Assembly (NCBI RefSeq): GCF_947172395.1
Contig: NC_069102.1
Span: 10,632,442 to 10,696,441 of the forward strand
DNA: 64,000 bases
Source: Bicyclus anynana
Lineage: Eukaryota; Arthropoda; Insecta; Lepidoptera; Nymphalidae
Direction: 5' to 3'
The notes beneath the pieces were generated by a model. It had not been told where the DNA came from and did no database searches. It was given only the letters and a program-made list of their open reading frames with translations. This document shows positions 11,066-20,592 of the stretch, one piece after another. The position numbers and the translations under genes are program-made. Position 1 is the stretch's first letter, and every line of letters starts with the position of its first letter.

Positions 11066-11380
11066 AGTGATAGCCCAGTGGATATGTCCTCTGCCTCCGA
11101 TTCCGTAGGGTGTGGGCTCGAATCCGGTCCGGGCGCCTCCGACTTTGAAGTATGGTGCATTTTAACAAATTAAATATAACGTGTCTCAAACCGTGAAGGA
11201 AAACATCGTGAGGAAACCTGCATAACAGAGAATTTTCTTATTTCTCTGCGTTTGAAGTCTGCCAATACGCATTGGGCCAGCGTGGTAGACTATTGATCTA
11301 ACCTCACTCATTCTGAGAGGAGACTCGAGCTCAGCAGTAAGCCGAATATGGGTTGACAACGAACGAATGTACCTGAAGGC
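11066..11380 (+). mobile_element. SINE-A
   Basis: Family order from GTCAGTGATAGCCCAGTGG to GAATATGGGTTGACAACGAACGA. The TACCT-containing sequences on both sides (TACCTAAAG and TACCTGAAG) may be a diverged target-site duplication. Confidence 0.85.
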
Positions 11381-11529
11381 GAAAGGTAGACTGGCGTTAT
11401 GATTCATAGCGAACTATACTTGATTAATACATGTTTTAGCAGTTATTGTTGTACCCTATAGTCCGTTCGCCTGTCAAAAAATTATCAAATTGGGTATTGT
11501 CACCCAACTAACTAACCTCATTTGCTAAC

Positions 11530-11815
11530 CTCACTTTCTCGTGGTGCACCCTGCAGATGGACTGACGAGGCTCAGCGACTGACGAATGGCGGTATTCTTA
11601 ATAGATTATTTATTAAAATCACAGGCCTATGTCGGGCAGCAGTGACGAGAAATCTGGCTCTGCACTAACCAACCCGCATGCCCAACGTGGTTTATATCGG
11701 TCAAATCTTTGTATATGGACAAAACAAAACACAGCCCCTAGTCCCCGGCAGCTCGCGCTATTCCTGTGACGTCCATCGGCGTCCATCGGCTGTTATGATC
11801 ATGATGATGATTGTC
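11530..11815 (+). mobile_element. Degraded RTE-like LINE 3' pieces
   Basis: Short matches to the RTE-like 3' end occur here: a TGGACTGACGA phrase near 11560 and GTCCATCGGCTGTTATGATCATGATGATGAT at the right end. The middle is not recognised. Confidence 0.4.
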
Positions 11816-11832
11816 ACATACTACTATAAGTT

Positions 11833-12040
11833 ACTAGCGGACGCCGCGCGGTTTCACCCGCGTGGTTTCCGTTCCCGAATGAATACGGGGATAATATATA
11901 GCCTATAGCCTTCCTCGATAAATGGGCTATCTAACACTGAAATAATTTTTCAAATCGGACCAGTAGTCCCTGAGTTTAGCGCGTTCAATCAAACAAACAA
12001 ACAAACAAACTCTTCAGCTTTGTAATATTAGTATAGATAA
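11833..12040 (-). mobile_element. Lep1-like Helitron
   Basis: Starts ACTAGCGGACGCCGCGCGG on the plus strand and ends with a run of CAAA units before CTCTTCAGCTTTGTAATATTAGTATAGAT. Complete at both ends. Confidence 0.75.
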
Positions 12041-12450
12041 TATGCCGTTCTTGTATGTAAACATAATAAATGTATATATTTTATACGTACACGCAAAAAT
12101 CGCATGAAAATAGGTCCATTAATTTTGTTAACTAAATATTCAATAGCTGATTTCGGTCGGTATATATAAGCACATACGATAATACTTTTACACAATTCTA
12201 ATGCACAGTTTTTTGCGTCTGAATTAGAGTTTTGAATGCAGCCTGACTGAACCATTTTCAATAGATAATGCTTACTTTCATGCTACAACAAAGGAAAATC
12301 AAATGCGCTGAATAAAATAAAACTTGATAAAACTGTGTATAACAATAAGTTTTTATTTCACTGCTCAGACACACTTTCACGTTGTCAACAATATTGAAAT
12401 TAATATTGAATACTTGAAAATATAAAAAATATACAAAAATTACTTTTTTA
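12041..12450. other. No feature recognised
   Basis: AT-rich DNA with short minus-strand frames that lack splice signals, signal peptides or any recognisable domain. Confidence 0.4.
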
Positions 12451-12451
12451 T

Positions 12452-12655
12452 TATTCGGTGAAGGAAAACATCGTGAGGAAACCTGCATACCAGAGAATTA
12501 TCTTCGTTCTCTGCGTATGTGAAGTCTGCCAATCCGCATTGGGCCAGCGTGGTAGACTATTGGCCTAACCCCTCTCATTCTGAGAGGAGACTCGAGCTCA
12601 GCAGTGAGCCGAATATGGGTTGGTGACGACGACGACGACATTTTATTATAGAAAT
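12452..12655 (+). mobile_element. SINE-A, 3' half only
   Basis: Begins at CGGTGAAGGAAAACATCGTG and runs to the GACGACGACGACGA tail. The 5' truncation removes the whole tRNA-like head. Confidence 0.85.
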
Positions 12656-13523
12656 TTCCAATTGTTGTCGTGTTGAAAAGTCGTATAGTATTTGTAAAGA
12701 AACAAATAATATTATTTTTTAGACAGTTTCTAATATTTAAAAGCATTTATTAGAATACTACAATAGCCACAATTATAATTTACCAAGTCAATTATTACTT
12801 AATTATAATTATAATATATATTTATATTGTTAGAATCTTATCGATCGTCAATTATTTCATTATAGATCTATCTTAAGTCTGGGTAACTCAACACTTCCCA
12901 TGACCAAACAAACTTTTCTATAAGATTGATAAGTCCCACCCATTGTGGGAGGGCAAGCCTCTATAATTTCGCTATAGTAAGCGTCAAAGGAGATGGTCCA
13001 AAATTGTATGTAGCCCAGGATCAGTCATTGTACCCTGGCGGAAATAAAAGGAAATACTATTTTTACACAAATCTAAGAATTTACTTTAATTCTTTCGAAA
13101 TTAATATTCATTCTCTCGCAAGAAATGCAACACTAATATGGGTAATAATGGCGGATTGATGACGTTTTCAACGCAGTAGTCGATTTGACGTTTGCTGTCA
13201 ATTGTCATGTCATAGCTGCTTTATAAGGACGCCATCTTGTTATAACTCAAAAACTTGGGTTTTAATTAATTTATTTCTTACTTTTTATTTAACTAAAGAT
13301 TTATTCACTTATTTAGATTTTAATAAAATGCTTGTATTTTTTTAATTCTAATGATACGGGGTACAAGAGTGGACCTGAAATGGACCACCTTCTTTTAAGT
13401 CTGCTCAAAACACGTGGCGTATGATTGCGTAATTCAGCGTGTTGCAATCTCACAGCGGACTAGAAGTTTGGTGCACACTATATTTGTTCTTAATTTTCCC
13501 AATGTTGGTTCAAGCCTGGACAG
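12656..13523. other. Intergenic DNA, no feature recognised
   Basis: Low-complexity AT tracts near 12780-12830 and no supportable exon. Its right part would hold the 3' untranslated region of the minus-strand gene at 13524. AATAAA occurs on the minus strand near 13300. Confidence 0.4.
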
Positions 13524-13790
13524 TTAGTTCTTCCATTGCCGTGTCTTATAACGCCCTGTTCTCCTCAAGTTATTGTCTCCAGGGAATTTGAAGTATGGAT
13601 AGTATGCACCGACTTTTTTATTGAACACCAAGTATGGGGGCATGTATTTATATGCTTCAGTGTCACTCGATTTGGCCGACCAATTTCTCCGATGGATATT
13701 TCTGTCTTGGTGTTTCCTGTCTGTTGGTATGGTGTTGTATGCGGCTGTGCTCGTTATTAATATGTTAAGGACAATGGCAGATAGAATTAT
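13524..13790 (-). CDS. Basic Tyr-rich secreted peptide, terminal exon
   Basis: The minus-strand acceptor ttgttcacag precedes an open 267-nt exon (88 codons plus stop) that begins IILSAIVLNILITSTAAYNT, the hydrophobic core and cleavage region of a signal peptide. The mature part is about 70 residues. It is rich in Arg, Lys, Asn and Tyr and has a central YMPPYLVFNKKVG stretch followed by YYPYFKFPG; there is no Cys. The frame needs a phase-0 first exon. The best candidate is at 14330-14316: ATG plus four codons (MCLDT) before gtaagc, the 15-nt size seen in other genes here. No TATA box supports it, so the first exon is unproven. The frame is also open to an ATG at 13872-13874, but the stretch just before 13790 looks like an intron end. 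No family was recognised. Confidence 0.62.
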   Translation of the reverse strand: MILSAIVLNILITSTAAYNTIPTDRKHQDRNIHRRNWSAKSSDTEAYKYMPPYLVFNKKVGAYYPYFKFPGDNNLRRTGRYKTRQWKN

Positions 13791-14038
13791 CTGTGAACAA
13801 GAATAAATAACAATAATTAAATATTTATAAAAACTACTGAGTCGTGGAAAAACACCGATTTTCATGTTGTGCATATGTGTTAATTAATATTTTCCAGTAG
13901 AAGGGATCGAATTCATGGCCTTTATGCTGAAGGCAGGGACTCAATGTGCCAGTCGCCTGAATATCAATTTTATTCATTTATTTCCTTGTGTGGACCTCAA
14001 ATTGTCGTATCTGACTGAAGACAGAGGTTATATATTTA

Positions 14039-14096
14039 AAAACAACAAGTTATCCACTGGGCTATCACCCCAGCCCAGTGGATAACTTGTTGTTTT
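14039..14096. repeat. Hairpin with 25-bp perfect arms, made from a SINE-A head
   Basis: The arms (AAAACAACAAGTTATCCACT and onward) flank an 8-nt loop ATCACCCC. The arm tips read TATCCACTGGGCT, the reverse complement of the SINE-A head AGCCCAGTGGATA. A third half copy follows at 14098-14120. Confidence 0.75.
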
Positions 14097-14124
14097 GTGA
14101 TAGCCCAATGGATAACTTGTTAGC

Positions 14125-15390
14125 CCAGGGCTAATTTGTCATGGAATAATAAAAAAGTAAATACTCAACCGACACATCAGTCGAATTTAAGATGAGTCAA
14201 CCAAGTCAATAAAAAACCATTGCCTTTCAACGATATTAAATAAAACAACTATAGACATGTTACAATGAATGATTATTATTATTAATAAGAGTCTGCTACA
14301 GCTAATAACGCTTACGGTATCTAAACACATGTTACTTTTTGTTGAAAGTTGAAACAGCAACATTTAGCGGCCATCGATCAAATATCCTATCCGCCAATTG
14401 TACATTATTTTCTAAGCCTTAAGTTATTGTTTATATTTGTTTTTAGTTTACAATAATGTATATTTCTTCCTCTTCTTTATCTTCCTATCTCCAGATAAAA
14501 TCATATAGAAATAGTCAAAAAAAGAAAATTATTGTCAGTAGATTTTAGTTTGGTTTGAAATCCATCCAGGGATCACTAGATTTCCGAAATAACATACTAA
14601 TGAAGTATTTTCTTTCTCTCAAGAAATTTTGCGTGGTGAATCGAAGCATCAAATCCCCTGTAAGAGAGACCTTTTCCACTACTGAGTCATTCTAATAAGC
14701 TGATGACGATGATTCCGTGACGTAAGGGAAATTTTCATTTGTCAGTATAAAATAAAAACTTGTTAATATCCAAATAATTACAAATGTAAACGTAAATTAC
14801 ATATTACTTGTTAATTTGTAAGTTACGTTTACATTTGACTAATGTTGACTATAATGTTTCAGATATATTTAACAGTAATAAGTAAATGAAATAATTTAAT
14901 TAAGTATGACTTTTTTTAATTAACTATTTATAAATAATTAATCAATTAATTATATGAGATTAACATTAGAGAAAAATCTTTCATATGCTATTACTGTAAA
15001 GTTTAAAGTCGTCTATATTTCTACAGTCAGTGCACTAGCGTAATAGGTACAAAAATACAAAAGTATTTGTTTAGTAGTGCAAAATGAGCTCAATAGTGAA
15101 GTAAATAAGATTGATTTTAATTTCAAGTTGTTGTATTTCAATACTCAAAAACGACTCTTCAATTAGATCCTACGCTAGAGATACTGTGCGTACGTTGAAC
15201 TCTTTTGCACGGGGCTTCACTTTTTATCACAATGTTACCGGCGAGCAGTTGCAAATTAAAATGTGATTAAATTTTGACTAAGCTGTTCTAGAGTTCCGTT
15301 GAAACCCTTGCATAAGCTTTTAATTGTGTTTAGTAAATAGTGATCACTATAGAATTGAATATTACCTACCTGGGAAGTGGGAACAAACTA
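14125..15390. other. Intergenic DNA, no gene recognised
   Basis: AT-rich. The only item of note is the possible 15-nt first exon at 14316-14330 on the minus strand. A short inverted repeat (GTAAACGTAA.TTAC with GTAAGTTACGTTTACATTT) sits at about 14785-14838. Confidence 0.4.
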
Positions 15391-15394
15391 ATAT

Positions 15395-15575
15395 TGGCGA
15401 AAAAAACACATGGTCGCCAAAGACGACAATGGTTTGACGATTTATGAGAGTGGACTGGGCTAGGCTATTCGCAGCTAAATGAAGCGGCTAAAAATAGGAA
15501 GGCTTTTCACATATACATCGCCAAAATTCGATTCCAAGACTGTACACAATGATGATTACTATGATGATATGATAT
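15395..15575 (+). mobile_element. LINE 3' coding end, fragment
   Basis: One frame reads RRQRRQWFDDLREWTG, then LNEAAKNRKAFHIYIAKIR, the pattern at the carboxyl end of insect non-LTR reverse transcriptases (basic turn, W..D..EWTGL, then a helix with N/DR.A). It ends in GATGATTACTATGATGATATGATAT repeats. Confidence 0.6.
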
Positions 15576-15723
15576 AATGACTATAAAGAAGGCAATCTGG
15601 CCCATTCATATCATTATTAGGCCAGAGGCTGGTAAGAATATTATAAAAATTAAAGTAAGTCTGAATTAATTTAATTATATCACATAGATGTTAAAAATAT
15701 TCTCGAGGATTCGTCATCTTTAT

Positions 15724-16005
15724 TCACAATCCATATTCGGCTCACTGTTGAGCACAGGTCTCCTCTCAGAATTAGGCTAAAAGTCCATCACGCTGGCTCA
15801 GTGTGGATTGGCAGACTTCACACACGTAGAAAATCAAGAAAATTCTCAGGTATGCGGGTTTCTCTCACGATGTTTTTCCTTCACCGTTTTAGACACGTGA
15901 TATTTATTTTCTTAAAATGAACATAACTGAAAAGTTGGAGGTACGCCATCCGAATTGAAGGCAGAGGTCATATCCATTGGGCTATCTCGGCTATCACGGC
16001 TCTCA
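15724..16005 (-). mobile_element. SINE-A
   Basis: Reverse-complement body from AATCCATATTCGGCTCACTG to GGGCTATCTCGGCTATCACGGCTC, with moderate divergence from other copies. Confidence 0.8.
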
Positions 16006-16299
16006 AGGATTTTTAAATGCAATTTCATGCTACGGAAGAAGGAACCATGTACGCGGATCAGAAACTCACTTGACTTTCTCATATATTTTTTTTTCAATTA
16101 CCAACAAGCGCCACAGTTCCCCCTGATGATGAGTGACGGTGCACTTAGGATCGAAGTGCGGTGAACTTGAATGAGAGTTTATTGAACCATTGCAAAAAAC
16201 ATCAACAGCTTCACTGTTAAAACTGGACCCAAATCTGAGTGGGCTACGGTTAGATCACTCGTTGATTTAGAGTAAAACATAGTTTATTTTTGTACTATT

Positions 16300-16366
16300 A
16301 GGCCTCATTCGCACGAGAGTGATTTTAACGTCTGTTAAAAAAACTCTCGTGCGAATGGGAGCTTAT
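16300..16366. mobile_element. Miniature palindromic element
   Basis: Perfect 15-bp arms CATTCGCACGAGAGT (16306-16320) and ACTCTCGTGCGAATG (16343-16357), with looser pairing outside. This resembles a small MITE with almost no interior. Confidence 0.6.
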
Positions 16367-17099
16367 AGTTAGTTTTTGTTCTGGAAACCAAATAAATAAA
16401 CACATCTGTGAAATTGCGTACAAATAAAACGAAATTAATTTTAAATATTTTTTTAACAATACGAGCCAAAACGCTGTCGGCCATGACGGTCTATATTTTA
16501 AATGTTTCATGACGTCACTTTAACACTAAACCTTAACCAAACGGAGTGTTTGACAAAATTATTAGTTTTTAATTACTTTGACGTTATTTCCTTTAATCAA
16601 ATCAAGTGACAAGGTGACGTCACAAATCGTATGACAGTGTTTTTGATGTTAGAAAAAATTTAATAAATACATGATTTTTAAATTATTTTTTTTATGAAAT
16701 ACTTAACTTTCATTAATTGATACTCAAATATTTTGGATCCTTATTCTATGAACTGTACGAAATTGTTTATATTATATTAAATTTGATGAGTCAACTACCC
16801 TGCAGTAGTATGTTTAATAATTACAAGTATTCCTTATTAATTCTTACCTTCAGTAAAAAGAGTCTCACAGCCTCCATATCTCAGACAAGAATGAAAATCA
16901 AATAGCACATAATAAAAAAAATATTATTCAAGAATAAAAGAAAACGGTATAGTGAAGTCGCCTTGAACTTGCCTCACGCTTTATACTTACTAACCATTTT
17001 CAAAATGGCCTACTTTTTGTGGAACAAAACTATGTGGAGTAGACTCATCTAAATTTTTCAACTTTTATTGATTCTCTAATGGATGCTCGCAGTCTCGTG

Positions 17100-17466
17100 T
17101 GCGTATGTGTGTGGTCGATGGAGCGAGTTATGCTTGGAGTTCCTGTGAATGATTGAACAAGGAATGAGGAGATCCGCAGACGAATCAAAGTCACTGATAT
17201 AGCTCAGCCAGTTGCGAAGCTGAAGTGGCAATGGGCAGGCCACATAGTTCGAAGAGCCGATGGACTTTGGGGTCCCAAGGTGCTAGAATGGCGACCCGCA
17301 CCGGAAAGCGCAGTGTTGGTCGACTTTCCACTTAGTGGACCGAGGATATTAAGCGGATGGATGGAGATGGATGGAGGGTTTGATGCTGGTGGCTTGAGAC
17401 CGTTGTGCTTGGAAGTCCATGCAAGAGGCCTAGCAGTGGACGTCTAAAGACTGATAATGATGTCTG
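17100..17466 (+). mobile_element. RTE-like LINE 3' end
   Basis: Decayed coding sequence is recognisable as GRWGPKVLEW-type and TRKRSVGRP-type phrases in the nucleotide text (GGGGTCCCAAGGTGCTAGAATGG, AAAGCGCAGTGTTGGTCG). It ends near the GTGGACGTCTAAAGACTGATAATGATG terminus. Other copies: 21395, 31945, 54785 (plus); 17530 and 38440 (minus). Confidence 0.7.
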
Positions 17467-17529
17467 GTAGCTTCGCCATCAGGTACCTATGCCGAATTAA
17501 AAAGTATGTTATATATTCGTATTTATATT

Positions 17530-17715
17530 GTATATTAATTATTATCATTACCATATCCGCTGATGGACGTTTACAGGACAAGGGCCTTTTGTAGGAACTT
17601 CCAAACATCACGATCCTGAGGCGCCTGTTTTCAGTGGATCCCTGCGACTCGCTTGATGTCAGTCCATCTGGTGGCGTTCGACCAACACTGTTTTCTAGTG
17701 CGGGGTCAGCATTCC
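17530..17715 (-). mobile_element. RTE-like LINE 3' end
   Basis: Reverse complement of the same tail: ATATCCGCTGATGGACGT, AACTTCCAAACATCACGATCCTGAG and CGACCAACACTG. It lies in opposite orientation just downstream of the copy at 17100-17466. Confidence 0.7.
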
Positions 17716-19030
17716 ATTATGTTTACTATAATTATGTTTATCTTAGTATAATATAATATGTGTCAAGTATGCTCTGTGGATTTGGATTTCACTAGGAATA
17801 ACCTAGTAAAATCCAAAATGCAGTATTCGCTTGGGTGAGTAACAAATATTCAAACAAACATTTATATGTTAATGGTTAAGGTTATTCATACAAACATACA
17901 AACTTTCACATTTATAATATTAGCTGATTTAAATATTAAACATACTTCAATTATTACTACGTAGTTTATATGTATAATGTACCGACAAATTGCATTTATT
18001 TGTGAAGGCAAAATTAAACAATTTTAACGTTAATAATTAAGTCTTCAGCTTAATACATTTATAATTAAGTGTTCTTAATTACGTTTATTTTTTACTGTAT
18101 TATTTTTAAATTAAAATATTATAATTTTTGAATTGAGGTAACAGCGTTGCGGTGCGTTGGACTTTAAGATTTAAGGTAGCAATGAGAGTTTTAAATTAAT
18201 TATAAGAATGATTTTTTTACATAAATCAGAAATATAACTCAGCTTTTTGCAATAAATATTATTTTAACTTCAGTGGATACGCAGAAACAAAATAGGATTT
18301 ATATCAAAATTATTTTATAATCTTATACGAATCAAGTTTTACATCATGCCAAACTAGTATAATCCTTAAAATATAATATATATAGGTACATATTGCTACA
18401 ATTTCAATTTGCTACAATATTTAAAATTTTAATTGGCAATTATTTTTTTCTACCAACTAATGACAATAAATAACGATTTCTTAGATATATTATAAACCGC
18501 AAACGAGGAAAATTCCCACTCGATTATTAAAAAATTATATACCTACATATATTATATTATACAATCACATATTATATTGTTCCCTAAATCGAATTTATTA
18601 CTAAATAAATTTATAGCACCCGGTTGAAAACTTGTTTATAGTATCGAGTGACGATGTAGCAAAAAATCATAAAAAAACAGTGCCATACTGATAAAATATA
18701 TTATTCATAGAAATAAATATACGTTTTATATAGAGATCAGAAAATAGCATGACTATTATAATTTGTTTTTAATTATATTTAATTTAAAACAAAAGTAACG
18801 GTAAACGTTATGTAAAATATTAATTATTTTTATTTCTGTTTTAGGTATAGAATACTATATGTTGTCTGTATTATGTATTTATTTTATATGTTAGTAAAAT
18901 ACATTTTAATGAAAAATTTCAACACAAATGCGACTCTATGGAAACCGCTGTTCAAAATGCGGGTCATAGCAATTAGCGGGTGACTGTATATTGGCCAGCG
19001 TTACACTAACATTGATCTATTTGTTCCTCC
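17716..19030. other. AT-rich DNA, nothing recognised
   Basis: Very AT-rich; no supportable exon, repeat family or RNA gene was found. Confidence 0.45.
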
Positions 19031-19037
19031 GCCGTAC

Positions 19038-19072
19038 CGTCAGAAAAAATCTCGAGTTGATTTTTTCTGACG
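19038..19072. repeat. Hairpin, 14-bp perfect arms
   Basis: CGTCAGAAAAAATC and GATTTTTTCTGACG flank a 7-nt loop. There is no downstream gene on either strand close enough to call it a terminator or regulatory hairpin. Confidence 0.5.
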
Positions 19073-19324
19073 CTACTGTATTCCTTTGGATTTTCTGTGA
19101 CTGTTTAGTGTATCAGGGATCTGGAGATTTGCGGAAACATCCCAGAAAGTTTATCTAACGTCATTCTGCGATCGCCCTGGACCCATAACACACACACGGG
19201 GCACAGCGACACACAACGGTTAATCACTTGCAAAATGCACTGAAGAAACCGTAGGGTCTGAAAGGGTTGCAAGTAAATAACAGTGAATGACAGATATGTG
19301 AGGCTTAGGTGGCGCAAGGTTCAT

Positions 19325-19860
19325 TGTAAGACGTCACTTCCCGAACGGCCCTCTAGTCCAAGGTTCGAGTCTCAGAGGAGACGCTCTTAGAGAGGCGTTC
19401 CACTCAAACATTTTTTTTTTCTTTACAAGTTAGCTCTTGACTACAATCTCACCTGATGGTAAGTGATGATGCGAAATTCTAAGATGGAAGCGGGCTAACT
19501 TGTTAGGAGCAGGATGGAAATCCACCACACCCCTTTCGGTTTCTACACGGCATCGTACCGAAACGCTAAATCGCTTGGCGGTACGTCTTTGCCGGTAGGG
19601 TGGTAACTAGCCACGACCGAAGCGGCCCACCAGCTAGACCTGGACCAATTAAGAAAACCTTAATCGGCCCAGCCGGGGATCGAACCTAGGACCTCCGTCA
19701 TTAAATCCACCGCGCATACCACTGCGCCACGGAGGCCGTCAAAACAAACAAACGTCAAGTGTGCTTCTGCCTTCGGCAATGCTTCTACGCTCGCCCGAGC
19801 CTCCCGGTGACGCCGCTGAGATCCCACTAATAGCTCACGGCACTTACACAATCAGAAAAA
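19325..19860 (+). mobile_element. SINE-C, split by a nested SINE-B
   Basis: The left part (19325-19415: CCCGAACGGCCCTCTAG, GAGTCTCAGAGGAGACGC) and right part (19746-19860: CTTCTGCCTTCGG, CGGTGACGCCGCTGAG, GGCACTTACACAATCAGAAAAAA) join to match the uninterrupted copy at 44423-44669. Confidence 0.75.
19416..19745 (-). mobile_element. SINE-B, nested inside SINE-C
   Basis: A complete reverse-complement SINE-B from the T-rich tail side to CACTGCGCCACGGAGGCCGTC. The flanks CTCAAACA and GTCAAAACA suggest a short target-site duplication. Because it is inside SINE-C, it inserted later. Confidence 0.85.
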
Positions 19861-19869
19861 ATGTACCAC

Positions 19870-20533
19870 TGTATAGTGCCACAAACCTCCGGTGGTTAAG
19901 ACTGGTAATGACGTCATAAAAGTCGCCATTTCCCATAAGGTTATATACATAAGTTTATATACATACAAACATAGACTAATTAACTCTGAGAATAAAAGCA
20001 TACCTTTAGGACAAAAACGCAATAACACTCTCTGGCTCTGGCCAGGGCCGCGACCAGACCAAGGCCTGAGGGCCTAGTGGCAGTTTGATACAGTTACTAT
20101 CGCGTTAACATATACGCGAATTTCTAAGGAAATGAAACAGCGCCATCTAGTGGCTCTACTGCACAACTATACGCAATATGAAAATATTGAAATCTCCCAC
20201 TAGGCACGCTTTGAAAGCTAGAAAAATGTATGGGAATGACAGATACGATTGATAACTCGATCATTTGAACTGTCGAAAACGAATGATAATTCCAGACTAT
20301 AGACCCAGATAAGTTTGTGGCACTAAACCACACACAGAACAGACATCGCTAATAGCTAACGGCACTAAACCTACCTAACTTGTCCTACGAATGTAGGCAA
20401 TGGGTTTCCACCTAACATGGAATGTGGAATACTGAGTAAGTGTTTAGTATCAAGTACTTGTATCATTAGATAATGAAGCGTTAATGGCAATTAATAATGA
20501 AATATAATGTGTAGTTACGCAATTTGTCTATAG
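19870..20533. other. Upstream region of the Lys/Ala-rich gene
   Basis: No repeat or gene recognised apart from short unsupported frames. It contains the presumed upstream regulatory DNA of the gene starting at 20593. Confidence 0.4.
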
Positions 20534-20563
20534 TATAAATTCGTGGACCTTCACCGTGTTAGT
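20534..20563 (+). promoter_or_regulatory. Core promoter of the Lys/Ala-rich gene
   Basis: TATAAAT at 20534-20540, with TTAGT, an arthropod initiator-like sequence, at 20559-20563, about 27 bp downstream. The ATG follows about 30 bp later. Confidence 0.6.
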
Positions 20564-20592
20564 TTATTTGTCCTGCAATTATTTAAGTCAAA

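Noticed and set aside
13536..13806. Plus-strand frames MPCLITPCSPQ and MNTKYGGMYLYAS
   Set aside because: Opposite strand of a spliced secreted-peptide exon; no promoter or splice support.
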